Part shown: positions 33,050 through 44,026 of the stretch, piece by piece | How the letters are laid out: the number at the start of each line of letters is the position of its first letter | Numbering within the stretch: the first letter of the stretch is position 1 | From: Gnetum montanum | Lineage: Eukaryota > Streptophyta > Gnetopsida > Gnetales > Gnetaceae | Assembly (NCBI GenBank): GCA_015680685.1 | Contig: MNCI01023453.1 | Location: forward strand, 357,304 to 421,303 | Length of the DNA: 64,000 bases | Reading direction: 5' to 3' | Notes under the pieces: generated by a model | Database searches by the model: none | The model's input: only the letters and a program-made list of their open reading frames with translations | Told to the model about the DNA's origin: nothing | Translations under genes and position numbers: made by a program

Positions 33050-34300
33050 AGACTATATCCATTCTCCTCATTGTTATTAAATTCTTCATCTGAAGACATA
33101 TCTTCTGTAGAACTTGATAGAGGAGTATTGCTAGATCCATTGCTAGAAGATTTACTTGCATAATGAACACTAGATAACTCATTATCAGATTCAATATCAA
33201 GAAAGTTGGACATAATTAGGTCACTTTCATCCTCATCTTCTGCTAACTTACTGTCTTGATGTTTATGCTTTGTATTTTTCATTTCTTCCTTGATATTAAC
33301 TCTTGCCAAGGATTTTTCAAGCTTCACTATTTTGTTATACATATCTCTCATTAATTGTCCTTTTTCAAATTTTACTCTTTCATGTTCTTATTATATCTTA
33401 ACATGAGATGGACCTGGTAAAGCTATAAATTGAGCAAAATCTTGAATAGGAATCATAACTCTTTCTTCTCTTTTTTGAATTGCAATATTTTTTTCAGGAT
33501 TCAAGTTCAACTACTTTTCTAACTGTATAGCTTCACTGAAGTAGTTATTTAGTGTTGTTAAGTTTGGATTTCTCCTTAACCAAATTGAAATGTTGGGGTT
33601 AACAGCCTTAAGATAAGTTACTTTAAGCATTTCTTCTGATGGCCTATATTGTCTTTGAAAGAGTCCACAAATTTGTTGAAACTTGATGTTAAAATCTCTA
33701 ATTGACTCTTTAACCCCTTGCTTAGCTTATATCAACCCATAGTATAGTTATTGTTGATCTAATTGATTACCAAACTGGGCTAAGAAAAGATTCTTCATGT
33801 CATCCCAACTTGTAATACTATTACTTGGTATGTTCGAATACCAAATCTGAGCCATATCCTTTAAATTTGATACAAACAACCTACAAGCTTGATCTTGATG
33901 TTGAATATTTGCATGAGCTAAAGCTAACTCAAACATGTGAATATATTCTTCAGCTAAATAAGCTTTTCCAGGAATGAAAGGCTTAGAAACATATTTGTAA
34001 ACTACCTTAGGAATATCATTGTAATTTTAAAATCCTAATGGTGTAACTCTTTGCCAAGGATTTGCCATGCTATTCCTTTGGATAGTTGAACTCTTAGAAT
34101 TTCTAGATCTTCTCTTATAAATCAATAAACCAGATATAATGGGTGATCTTCTTGATCTTCTAGTTTTCACTCCACTACTTCTTTCCAATTCAAAAACTTT
34201 CTTTCGTTCTTCTTCGAATGAAGAATCAGTCTTAGAATCAAGAATATCTTTTAAAACGTTTAAATTTTCCAAACTATCAATCTTCTTGGTTATGAACTAA
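33050..34300 (-). pseudogene. gag: gag of copy B, with in-frame stops
   Basis: All readable pieces share one frame. The N-terminal part is at 34272-34027. The core is at 33936-33748 (MFELALAHANIQHQDQACR, MAQIWYSNIPSNSITSWDDM, typical of retrotransposon gag), followed by VKESIRDFNIKFQQICG near 33690. A Lys/Glu/Ser-rich acidic tail runs to 33050. Stops rather than frameshifts interrupt it. Gag, protease and aRNH share this frame, indicating a single ancestral gag-pol ORF. Confidence 0.8.
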
Positions 34301-34393
34301 AAATAGTATTTAATTTCTTAAGCCTCTATAGTAACAAAGAATGGTTGATGTGCTAAAATTATATGGCTTATGAACTTAGAAGCTAAATTTTCA

Positions 34394-34411
34394 GCCCTTC
34401 TTCTAGCACCA
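34394..34411 (-). promoter_or_regulatory. primer binding site of copy B
   Basis: Seven bases inside the LTR2 end, the minus strand reads TGGTGCTAGAAGAAGGGC. Copy C has TGGCACTAGAAGGAGGGC at the same place (44026-44009). Both start TGG as expected for a tRNA 3' CCA complement. I could not assign the tRNA. Confidence 0.6.
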
Positions 34412-36472
34412 AAAGAACTGTTGACGACCATTTGGGACATGACTGCCAACGAGGATCCTCGAATAGGATTTAGGTGCTTGCTGGTCTCTCACAACACCAA
34501 GGCCCAGATACCTCCCAAGAGACTCAGTAGTTAATGTGAGTATGTGTGTGTGTTTTTGTAGTGTGCTGTTGTGCGAAATGAAACAATTGGGTTTTGTGTA
34601 CAACTATAAATGACTTATCTTAAAGAGATTCAGCCAACTTTGCAAAGTACTGTGAGTTGTTGAGAGTTCTTATATTGTTCAATTGCCTAGTCTATGCGGT
34701 TCTTATAATACCTACTTGTAACAAATAAAATTTTGCAAAAACATTTGAGCACAAATCTACGAATCTACTTCTAATTTTCCCCAGAGAAAGAGATAGTTCC
34801 ACAAAAAAACTAGAAATAGAGCGAGATTCAATGGAAGTAGAAAGAGAGAAAAAGAAAGTAGATTTGTGTAAAGATCTCAAATGTTTAATCAAGGTAAAAT
34901 GACATGAGTAAACACTTCAGAATAAAGCTATCCCAAATTCAATAACTACAAATTGTTCAAAATTCCAAGGCTCAAATAAGAAATTTCTTCAAAACAATCC
35001 TACTATGATACCCAAAACAAATTTCTGCATAAACTATCATGTACTAGACTCTATTTTGGCTAGATAATGGATGTCGACAATTGCATTCAATAGAAACTTC
35101 AAAATACTTGACAATTTATGATTGAAATACCACGGAGATTCACATTAAAGATAAAAGAAGCTATTCTAGTGCTATCAAAATACCAAATATTTTTTGAACC
35201 CTCTTGACTATTGAATCGTTCAACAGCTTGACTACATGTAGAGGCTCTCTTACAACAATCTCAATAGCAGTTCTTATACATTGTACAATAATAAAATTTA
35301 CTTCTAAAATGCTTTTAAGGTTTTCAAAAAACAAGCTCTTTTATGGAAAAATTTTAATAGAAATTTTCTATCATGCAACAAGAATAATAAGAGCAATCTA
35401 AAAATCCCAAAATTACTTGCCAACTATGATATTATCTAAACCACTAGCTAAACAATTTAAACAAAATAAAACATAAACATAACTCACAGGACTATGACAA
35501 AGAGGCTGAAATATTGTCTTTAACAAGTCATCTTACAAGAAATATTTCACAATGTATTCTTTACAAATGCTCTTCCCCCCTTAGCCACCAAGACCCAAAG
35601 TGAGACCCCCCTTTTTCCTTCCTACCCTTGAAGCCCTTTTATAGGGTCTTATAGGTAGTTAGGTAAGCTACAAACATTTTGGGTGGTTATAATGACCATA
35701 GAGATAAAAAAGCTGTAGTTGACAAGTGTCCCATTTAGTTGCCAAGTGGCCCATTCAGTTGCCAAGTGGTCACTATGGAGATTAAAAAGTTATAGTTGAC
35801 AAGTGGCCTTTGTAGTGGTTATGGAAATTACAACATTCTAGTGGCTATATTTACCATAGGGTTAAATGTTTATAGGTGATGAATATCTTGTAGTTGCAAC
35901 CACCATGATCATAATTGACAAGTGTTCAATTCACATGGAACTTTGAACAGTTATCTCATAAATTTATTTTCTTTTTTTAAAACATAAAATATTTTATTGT
36001 TATTTAAATCATAGTAATAGATATAGTAACCATGGAGTTGATGCATACATGGATGGGTTGATATATAAATATATATGTATGTGTGTAATATTTGTCCATC
36101 TTTCTTATGCTTGGGACCCATGATTTGCTCCCTACTTGCAACCAACCTCTATCTATCCAAATCACTTGCAAGTTGAAGGATTTGAACCTGCAAAATGCAT
36201 TAAAATGAAGTGCTATGCAATATTAGTTATATCATATAACAATTCTAGCATAAACGGTGGGACCCCTCATATTGATTCAAAAACTTTGATGAAATAATTC
36301 CTACTAAAATCTAGGCTCATGGAACTCTGCCATAACCTAGTGCCATTTTGATGTATCGTCACTCAAATTATTCTACCCTATGCTGATCTCAACCAGAAGC
36401 ATATATCAAATGCCATCGAGAAACAAGGCCCTGCCGCTACGTCTGGTAATGTTGTTGTGTGGTGATTAGTTG

Positions 36473-36715
36473 CTACCACCATGTGCCATCTCTGAGAGTG
36501 CCCCAGTATACAGAGGCCAGGATGCTGGAACCCAGTAGCTTGTTGATGTTGAATCCTTCAGTGGCTTCATTGATGTCTCTGTAAGAGAACTGATTTTCAT
36601 AGTTCTTCTTCCAGTTGTCAAATTTACAATTTAACCCACCTCTATCCTCTGTTCCAATAAGCATTTCAAGGGAAAAACTAAAGTGAATACAAGGCCAGAG
36701 TAAGCTTTCAAACAC
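36473..36715 (-). pseudogene. receptor-like kinase N-lobe fragment (in LTR2)
   Basis: 80 codons, matching the LTR1 copy: NQFSYRDINEATEGFNINK, LLGSS, VYWGTLRDGT. The glycine-rich loop is degenerate and no catalytic lobe is present. It keeps the same position relative to the LTR ends as in LTR1. Confidence 0.75.
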
Positions 36716-37311
36716 AAAATATCTTCATCATTATTGCATTCATCCACCCTAGGTACATGAATATTGGAGAGGTAATCCTCAAGCCAGATACGTGCACGTT
36801 TTAGATTTCTTGTACAAAATCTGAGCCTAGTAGAGTAATCATAAATGTAGCAATCGTAGACTAGTCCATGTTAGGGCCAAATTTGGGTATGAAGTTAACA
36901 AGCCCATTGTAGGAAGAATAAGCACACCAATTTCAAGGTCACAAATTTAACCACCTACTTCCCAAACTTCCTCTTTGAAGAAAAATCAAACCTTAGTTGC
37001 AACATCCCCTAAGTTTCCAGGCAGCTCCAAGATCCAGTCATGTTGGGGCTGAGGTTGAGGAGGGGGCTTTTCTTTATTCTCCATATCCAACGCTATCGAC
37101 CTAGATCAGGAAGCTTTTGGATAATTTCCTTACAGAATATGTGTGACCGCAGACAGTAGTATACAAATCTCTAGTAGCTAGGCTGGACCAATAACCCAAG
37201 TTGGGAGATGTAATCAGGTGGGACGCTACTGGACTAAACAGCACAAGGTAGTGTCTCAATCCACATGCATTTCTCAATTTTTAAGGCTTTGTTATCTTAC
37301 GATTTTCATCA

Positions 37312-37960
37312 CTATGTATTTGTTGATCCTGGGGTTTTCAGCATGGGTAGTGTTGACAGGTTGAATGGGAACACTTCTGGCAACATTCCCATTAGCTTGT
37401 TGGAGGATAGATCCAGAACATTTAAGCTAGATAAATTTGAAAGAGAAGATATAATAGAAATTGTGGTAGACCAATCAATTACAAGAATATTGGACATTAC
37501 ATTGAAAAAAATTAGTGGCAACGTTCCAAACTGCAGAGGAATGACTCCCGTCAGCCGATTTTCATCAAATACAAATTTACAAAGATTACTGCAGTTCCCT
37601 AAAGATGGAGGAATGTTGCCCATTAGGTTGTTTCCCCACAAATAGAGCATAGATAGGTTTTCCAGTGTGCCTAGCTGAGAAGGAACATAGCCTGTAAAAG
37701 AATTTTGACACATGTCTACATAGCCAAGTGCAAACATGTTACAAATTGATTTAGGGATATCACCAGCCAATTGAGGACTTTTGAAAATAAACAGAATTAT
37801 AAGATTCTTTAGCTTGCAGATTTCTTGTGGTAATGTGCTGGTTATGGGAATTTGAGAAATGTACAACTATTTTTCCAGAGAAGAGAGGTTTCCTATGGAA
37901 GAGGGAATAGAATCAGTGATATGGTTTGTTTGGAGGGCGAGGAGATGTAGACTGGACATG
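37312..37960 (-). pseudogene. leucine-rich-repeat fragment (in LTR2)
   Basis: 184 codons open (37866-37312), with a degraded N-terminal extension. LRR units include IPKSICNM, VPSQLGTLENL, LYLWGNNLMGNIPPSLGNC, LTGVIPLQFG and LDLSSNKLMGMLPEVF. It is about 90 percent identical by eye to the LTR1 copy. Confidence 0.85.
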
Positions 37961-38340
37961 TGGTCAATGTTGAGAGAAATGCTACTGTAGCAGCAGGAAA
38001 CAATTCAAAATTTTCTACTAGAATTCTTGCCACTTCTCCAACTATGAATAAGAGAGTACTAAAAACTACAAAAACATTTAATCAATTTTATCATGCCAAA
38101 CTGTTCCATGAAATGGCCAAAATGTGCCAACATTTCTGCCCCCTTTAAAAGTCTTAAGGAAATTTATGCAAGCCCCATTTTAAAACTAAACTGTACTTGA
38201 AGCTTTTATTGAACTTTTTACAATTGAAAAGATAAATCATTTTGGCGGAAAATTCTCATCAAACATAAGGTTTGGTGGTATAAAAACCTCCTTCCTAAGA
38301 AAATAATAAACTATAAATTATCAAGTCCTTTATTCATGGA

Positions 38341-38844
38341 CTATTCTTGAGATGGGAACAGAATTGTGAGGGTTACTCTGGTAGGAATCCTTGTATCTCT
38401 AACTCTCTCATAGGCAATTTCTGAAGTGATAAATGCTATTCTGTTATTTTCTGTCTTGCTGGAGCTTTCAACTTGATCTTCTTGAGCTCTTTCTTCAGCA
38501 ATCTTCTCATCTTTTTTCTTAGATGAATTCTTCTGGTCTTCCCAATTGGATCCTTCTTCTTTTTCTAGGGACACAAAGGCTTCTTCCCATGAATCTTCAT
38601 TGATTGGTTGTTCTTCTTCCCTTTCCTCTTCTTGGGTGCAATTTTGATATTCTCCCCAAATATTTGATACTATCTCTAAACCTCTTATGAGGAATGAAAA
38701 TTCATTAGGCAACCAAGCCATGAAAGGACACTCTTTAGGTGCTCCACATGCTTTAGCTTTCAAGTAATCCTTTAACACATGTTCTGGGCAACATCCCATC
38801 ACATAAGGAATGTAAGGCTTCCTCATTGTTCTTCCAAAATCCAT
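38341..38844 (-). CDS. unidentified 167-codon ORF between integrase and 3' LTR (copy C)
   Basis: Open from MDFGRTMRKPYIPYVMGCC to LTILFPSQE. Residues 1-60 contain three or four Cys (MGCCPEHVLKDYLKAKACGAPKECPF) and WLPNEF. Residues 70-140 are strongly acidic and Lys/Glu-rich, possibly coiled coil or disordered. It has no transmembrane helix, so it is not an env-type glycoprotein despite the env position. Copy B has a version with stops. I do not recognise it; it could be a captured host sequence or a lineage-specific accessory protein. Confidence 0.6.
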   Translation of the reverse strand: MDFGRTMRKPYIPYVMGCCPEHVLKDYLKAKACGAPKECPFMAWLPNEFSFLIRGLEIVSNIWGEYQNCTQEEEREEEQPINEDSWEEAFVSLEKEEGSNWEDQKNSSKKKDEKIAEERAQEDQVESSSKTENNRIAFITSEIAYERVRDTRIPTRVTLTILFPSQE

Positions 38845-39216
38845 CTTCTCTTTTAAATTAGCTCTCTTCTTACTTTCTCTACTTAAGTTGAATTAGAAGA
38901 TGAGGAAATATTAGGCAACCCAATCCTCTTCTTATAGTAGCTAGAAATTTAAAATTCCCTCAAAGATTCTTCAACCAATTTTTCCTCGTTTTTTACATTC
39001 TAACCACTTGTCAGAATCTTCACTAAGTGGTTGATGAGTCACCTCTTCCACTTGTCACACTTGTAGGATTCCCACTTGTCTCACTTGTAGGAATTAAAAT
39101 ATTTACTAATTTAAATAAATTTATCTTAAATATCTTTATTATTATAATATACTATCTACTTATCTAACTATATACCAATAGCAAAATTAAACATAATAAT
39201 TAATACTATATTCCTA
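38845..39216 (-). other. AT-rich spacer, copy C
   Basis: Matches the copy B spacer (28726-29095) closely and ends at the N run, where about 200 bp present in B are missing. Confidence 0.5.
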
Positions 39217-39224
39217 NNNNNNNN
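39217..39224. other. run of eight N: assembly gap
   Basis: Sequence left of the gap matches 29095 in copy B and sequence right of it matches about 29300, so roughly 200 bp are unrepresented. This removes the C-terminus of the copy C integrase. Confidence 0.8.
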
Positions 39225-39229
39225 GGTTT

Positions 39230-39710
39230 CTTCATATTCCATAATAGGACAAGGTCCCCTATCTTGAAAGTTCTTTTTAGAGCTTTCCTATCAAACCATC
39301 TTTTAACTTGAGAGGTATTCTGTAACAAACTACCCTTGCTTTATCTACTTCAACTTCTCTTTTAATAAGCAAAGTCATGAAACTTCTATCTTTATCAATT
39401 TTTTCACTATATCTTTGTACAAATTCAGAAGCTCAGCTTACAATCTTATTTGTAATTCTTGCTGAAAAACCATAAACTAAGTTATACGATGATGTTCCAA
39501 TATCTTTCTTAAATCTAATTTGATCTGACCATAACACGGATTGTAGATAATTGATCCAATTTCCTGGATTCCCATCCATCGATTTCTTGATATAAGCGAT
39601 AAGCTTTTTATTGGTGGATTCTACTAGGCCATTTCCTTGAGGATAATAATATTGAAGTATATGTTGCATAGTCAACTTAGGGGATTCATAAAATAAATTC
39701 AAATGATCAT
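39230..39710 (-). pseudogene. integrase of copy C, catalytic core deleted
   Basis: Reads FYESPKLTMQHILQY from the zinc-finger region, then immediately YYPQGNGLVESTNKK. About 440 bp present in copy B, including both catalytic Asp and the CxxC, are absent. The junction near 39650 has short microhomology (aatat/aata). Only the Glu segment and downstream part remain, so this copy cannot make integrase. Confidence 0.8.
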
Positions 39711-39714
39711 GAAA

Positions 39715-40450
39715 TTATTCCAAAATGAAACTAATGTGATCATTATGAACACATTCCAATAAAACCCCTTGAAAATATTTTCTATATAATATACCATCTT
39801 TAACAACGAATTTTTGTGTTCTTTTGAAGAAAGCTCTCTTTTGACTTGTAGTTAAATTATTTGGGATTTTCCTTATATTAAGAAATCTGAGAATTTCATC
39901 ATACCAATTCTCTTCATGGGTGTCAAGTGTACATACATCACTTTCTTTAGTCATTAACTTGGCTAATCCCATTCCCTTAATTTTCTTGCATATTTCCAAT
40001 GAAAATCTAAAACTTTGCAACTTTATAAGCCATTTTTTTTTTAATCCAATCTCATTTTGGGCTAGGAATCGCTTGACTGCAGGTTCAATTAGCATAATAT
40101 GGACTAATGAGCATTCCAAATAATATTTAAAATGCTGAAGTGCTTTAATGACTGCAAAAGCTTGTTTCTCTAAGTCTGAACAATTTAATTCTAAACCTTT
40201 TAACTGACACCCAAAAAATCCAATTGGTTCATATTGACCTTCATCTTCTTTTTGTGTTAAAACAACAATAATAGAATCATTTGAAGAAAAAGTATATAAC
40301 CAAAAATCTTCTTTAAGCATAGGCTTCACCAAATATGGAGCCTCTTGTATAGCACTTTTAATTTCTGATATAGCTCTCTCTGATTCTGGTGTTTTCTCTA
40401 CTTGGACGTCCTTTTTTAGCATATGCATCAAAGGTTTGGTAATTTCAGTA
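39715..40450 (-). pseudogene. Ty3-type RNase H and tether, copy C
   Basis: 238 codons open (40431-39715). The RNase H keeps LEKQAF, while the first Asp position reads YTFSS. After residue 150 comes the tether with KKIKGMGLAKLMTKES and FVVKDGILYRKYFQGVLLECVH, leading into integrase. Confidence 0.8.
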
Positions 40451-40635
40451 AACCGAGGATGAACTTTTTCACAAAGTTTATCTTCCCAAAGAAATATCTA
40501 AGAGATTTCTTACTTGTGGGATGTTCAATATTTTGTACTGCTTGGATTCAAGAATTATCTATGGAAATTCCTTCTTGACATATCACATGGCCTAATAGCT
40601 TTCAGATTTAACCCTGAAGATACACTTCTTTGGAT

Positions 40636-41469
40636 TTAATGAAATACCAAACTCAGTACATCTATCGAAAACTTGCTGGAGATGATTAATATGATCTTCC
40701 TCATTTTTTTTGAGAATATTGTAATATCATCTAAATAAAACACCACAAATTTTCCTAATAAATCCTTAAATGCTAAATCCATTGCTCTTTGGAAAGTAGC
40801 TCTAGCATTTGACAATCCAAATGGCATTCTTTGGTAAGCGAAAGTTCCCCATTTGGTGATAAATGTTGTTTTGTATCTATCATTCTTATCTACCACGATT
40901 TGATTATAAGCTAAGAAACCATCTAAAAAAGAATATACCTGACAACCTGAGACTTTAATTAGCAACTCATCAATTCTTGGAAGTGGATACTTATACTTTT
41001 TTGAGGCATCATTCAGATTTCTAAAGTCTACACAAAGCCTTATATCACCATTTTTCTTTCTCACTGAAACAAGGTTAGCAAGCCATGTTGAATATCCTAT
41101 TGGATACATAATTTGTGCTTGCAACAACTTCTTGATTTTGGTTTCCATAGTTGGTTCAAATGATGCATTAAATTTTCTTTGTTTTTTCTTGACTACTTTA
41201 CAACCTTCTATTAAAGGAATTTTATGTGTCATCACATCTGGTCTAGAAGATTTAAGATCATCATAAGACCAAGCAAAATTTTCCAAATTATTTCTTAGAC
41301 ATGTTAACAAGTTTTGCTTGAAATTTGAATCTCTTCCCTTTGTAACATTCAACATCTTTGGCATCCTGTCTAATCCAAAATTCACTACCTTGAAAGCTTG
41401 ACTATCTAGGTTTTGTATATCCTTTCTAGTGAGTAAATTTTTCTTGAACTCATGTTCCAAGTCAATCAT
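40636..41469 (-). CDS. reverse transcriptase block of copy C (open)
   Basis: 277 codons without interruption. Residues about 45-85 are the FAWSYDDLKSSRPDVMTHK linker. RT motifs follow: NLVSVRKKNGDIRLCVDFRNLN, YPLPRIDELL, SFLDGFLAYNQI, TTFITKWGTFAYQRMPFGLSNARATFQ and VVFYLDDITIF. The catalytic Asp triad is present (one in FLDG, two in YLDD). The thumb downstream is out of frame, so a full polyprotein is not encoded. It is the best-preserved catalytic domain of the array. Confidence 0.85.
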   Translation of the reverse strand: MIDLEHEFKKNLLTRKDIQNLDSQAFKVVNFGLDRMPKMLNVTKGRDSNFKQNLLTCLRNNLENFAWSYDDLKSSRPDVMTHKIPLIEGCKVVKKKQRKFNASFEPTMETKIKKLLQAQIMYPIGYSTWLANLVSVRKKNGDIRLCVDFRNLNDASKKYKYPLPRIDELLIKVSGCQVYSFLDGFLAYNQIVVDKNDRYKTTFITKWGTFAYQRMPFGLSNARATFQRAMDLAFKDLLGKFVVFYLDDITIFSKKMRKIILIISSKFSIDVLSLVFH

Positions 41470-41825
41470 CCTTTTTGGTATGAAATTAGCTTTGGAATTT
41501 CATGACGTTTCAGGTATCACTTGACTCTCAAATTCTTGTTTTTTTTCATAAATCTTAGTACTTGATCATCATCTTCATATACTTGTAAATGTCTTATATT
41601 ATATGGTACTAATGGCTGATGTTCTTCTTTAACCATTACATCTTTGTAACTTTCTATTATTTGCATATCCAATGTTGAAGCTTCCTTTGCCAAATCATCT
41701 GCTATAAGATTCTCTGTTCTGTTTACATGTTCTATTCAGAAATGTTGAAACTGATCTAACATCTTACAAGCAAGTTGCTTATAAGGTCTTAAGAATGAGC
41801 TGTTTACTACATAGTTACCCTTTAC

Positions 41826-42179
41826 TTATTCAAAAAATAATCTTGAGTCTTCTTTTATAGTGATTAATCTGATCTTTTTGTCTAGAGCTATTCTTATACC
41901 AATACATAAAGCTTCATACTCAGCTTTGTTCTTAGTATAAGGGAAAGATAGATGAATTGCTTTGAGAATTTCAAGTGAATCATTCCTTAATATAACTATA
42001 CCGACTCCTGCACCTTTTGAATTATATGAACCATCAAAGTAGAACTCCCATTTATCCTCATTCTCTGAGTGTTCTTTTTCAAAACTATAATTTTCTTGGA
42101 GTATACAAATTTTGTTTTCAACACCTCCTTTTTCAACCATTTTACTTTTTCCATTTGAAGTAATATTATCAATCATCAA
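41826..42179 (-). pseudogene. archaeal-type RNase H, copy C
   Basis: KWEFYFDGSYNSKGAGVGIV, TKNKAEYEALCIG and TIKEDSRLFFE. The glycine of the GDS block is now Glu, though the Asp remains. It stops early, at 41826, where copy B reads on. Same position upstream of RT as in copy B. Confidence 0.8.
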
Positions 42180-42280
42180 AGGTTCACTATAGATGTATAT
42201 CTAATTTGGTTCTCCTTTGCAAGGTAGCCACATGTGAGAATAATCTGTTGATATGTAACCTGAGAAATTCTTCCTCCAAC

Positions 42281-42281
42281 N
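42281..42281. other. single N: assembly joint replacing the protease
   Basis: Sequence below the N matches the protease end of copy B (to about 32790), and sequence above it is the gag-protease linker. The D-S-G-A segment of the protease is therefore missing from copy C at this joint. Confidence 0.75.
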
Positions 42282-43930
42282 TAGGAGCTTCCTTATAATA
42301 TGAGTTCTTTAATTTCTCATCATTATTAGACACATAACTTAACTCTGATTCTCTAACTCTCCTTTTACCTTTAATGAACTCTAAAGCCTTTCCTTGGTGA
42401 TCTCCTATTTGAATCAACTGATAAAATGTAATATTGGCCTTGACATGTTTAAGGTCTTCAATCAAATCATACTCTCCATCACCAATAAATCTTGGTTTCT
42501 TTATCCATTTATTAAAATACTAATTTGGAGTGCTTTGCTCTACTTGATTGTCTTTACTTTTATTCTTATCTCTTCTATTTGGCTCAAAAGCTTTTCTCTT
42601 AGTAGATGGATTAGTAATAACATTTGGGGGTCTAGAAGTAGTTAATCTTTCTTTTGATCAGATACTATATCCATTTTCCTCATTGTTATTACATTCTTCA
42701 TCTAAAGACATATCTTCTTCAGAACTTGATAGAGAAGATGTATTGCTAGATCCATTGCTAGAAGATTTACTTGCATAATGAACACTAGATAACTCATTTT
42801 CAGATTCAATATCAAGAAATTTGGACATAATTAGGCCACTTTCATGCTCATCTTCTACTAACTTACTGTCTTGATGTTTATGCTTTCTATTTTTCTTTTC
42901 TTCCTTGATATTAACTCTTGCTAAGGATTTTTCAAGCTTCGCTATTTTGTTAGACATATCTCTCATTAATTGTCCTTTTTCAGATTCTACTCTTTCATGT
43001 TCTTGATCTATATTAACATGAGATGGACATGGTAAAGCTTTAAATTGAGCAAAATCTTGCATAGGAATCATAACTCTTTCTTCTCTTTTTTGAATTGCAA
43101 TATTTTGTTCAAGATTCAATTTGAACTATTTTTCTAACTGTATAGCTTCACTAAAGTAGTTCTTTAGTGTAGTTAAGTTTGGAGTTCTCCTTAACCAAAT
43201 TGAAATGTTGGGGTTAACAGCCTTAAGATAAGTTTCTTTAAGCATTTCTTTTAATGGCTTATATTGTCTTTGAAAGAGTCCACAAATTTGTTGAAACTTG
43301 ATGTTAAAATCTCTAATTGACTCTTTAACACCTTGCTTAGCTTGTATCAGCCCATACTATAGTTGTGGTTGATCTAATTGATTACCAAAGTTGGCTAAGA
43401 AAAGATTCTTCATGTCATCCCAACTTGTAATACTATTACTTGGTATGTTCGAATACCAAATCTAAGCCATATCCTTTAAATTCGATACAAACAACTTACA
43501 AGCTTGATCTTGATGTTGAATATTTTCATGAGCTGAAGCTAACTCAAACATGTGAATATATTTTTTAGCTAAATAAGCTTTTCTAGGAATGAAAGGCTCA
43601 GGAAAATATTTGTAAACTACCTTAGGAATATCATTGTAATTTTAAAATCCTAATGGTGTAACTCTTTGCCAAGGATTTGCCATCCTATTCCTTTGGATAG
43701 TTGAACTCTTAAACTTTCTAGATCTTCTCTTATAAATCAATAAACCAAATATAATGGGTGATCTTCTTCATATTCTATTTTTCACTCCACTTCTTATTCC
43801 GAATTCAAAAACTTTCTTTCTTTCTTCTTCTCATGAAGAATCTGTCTTAGAATCAAGAATATCTTTTGAAACTTTTAAATTTTCCAAATTATCAATCTTC
43901 TTGGTCATGAACTGAAAATAGTATTTAATT
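42282..43930 (-). pseudogene. gag: gag and gag-protease linker of copy C
   Basis: Same layout as copy B gag: core near 43580-43400 (MFELASAHENIQHQDQAC, SNIPSNSITSWDDM), a basic/acidic coiled segment open at 43119-42658, then a linker (42465-42282) with YDLIEDLKHVKANITFYQLIQ. That KVKANI-type block is common just before the protease in this gypsy group and is absent from copy B. Several in-frame stops. Confidence 0.8.
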
Positions 43931-44008
43931 TCTTAAGCCTCTATAGTAACAAAGAATGGTTGATGTGCTAAAATTATACAGCTTATGAACTTAGAAGCTA
44001 AATTTTCA

Positions 44009-44026
44009 GCCCTCCTTCTAGTGCCA
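44009..44026 (-). promoter_or_regulatory. primer binding site of copy C
   Basis: The minus strand reads TGGCACTAGAAGGAGGGC, 7 bases inside the LTR3 end at 44034. It differs from copy B at three positions. Confidence 0.6.

Larger units (their letters stand above)
34419..38132 (-). repeat. LTR2 (shared: 5' LTR of B and 3' LTR of C), 3714 bp
   Basis: Minus strand starts TGTTGGC at 38132 and ends at 34419 (here gtcaaca). It keeps a good TATA box (plus ttttata, 35637-35643). It has a ~40-bp deletion near 35824 relative to LTR1 and LTR3. It is followed on one side by a PBS and on the other by a polypurine tract, so it works as LTR for both bodies. Confidence 0.8.
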
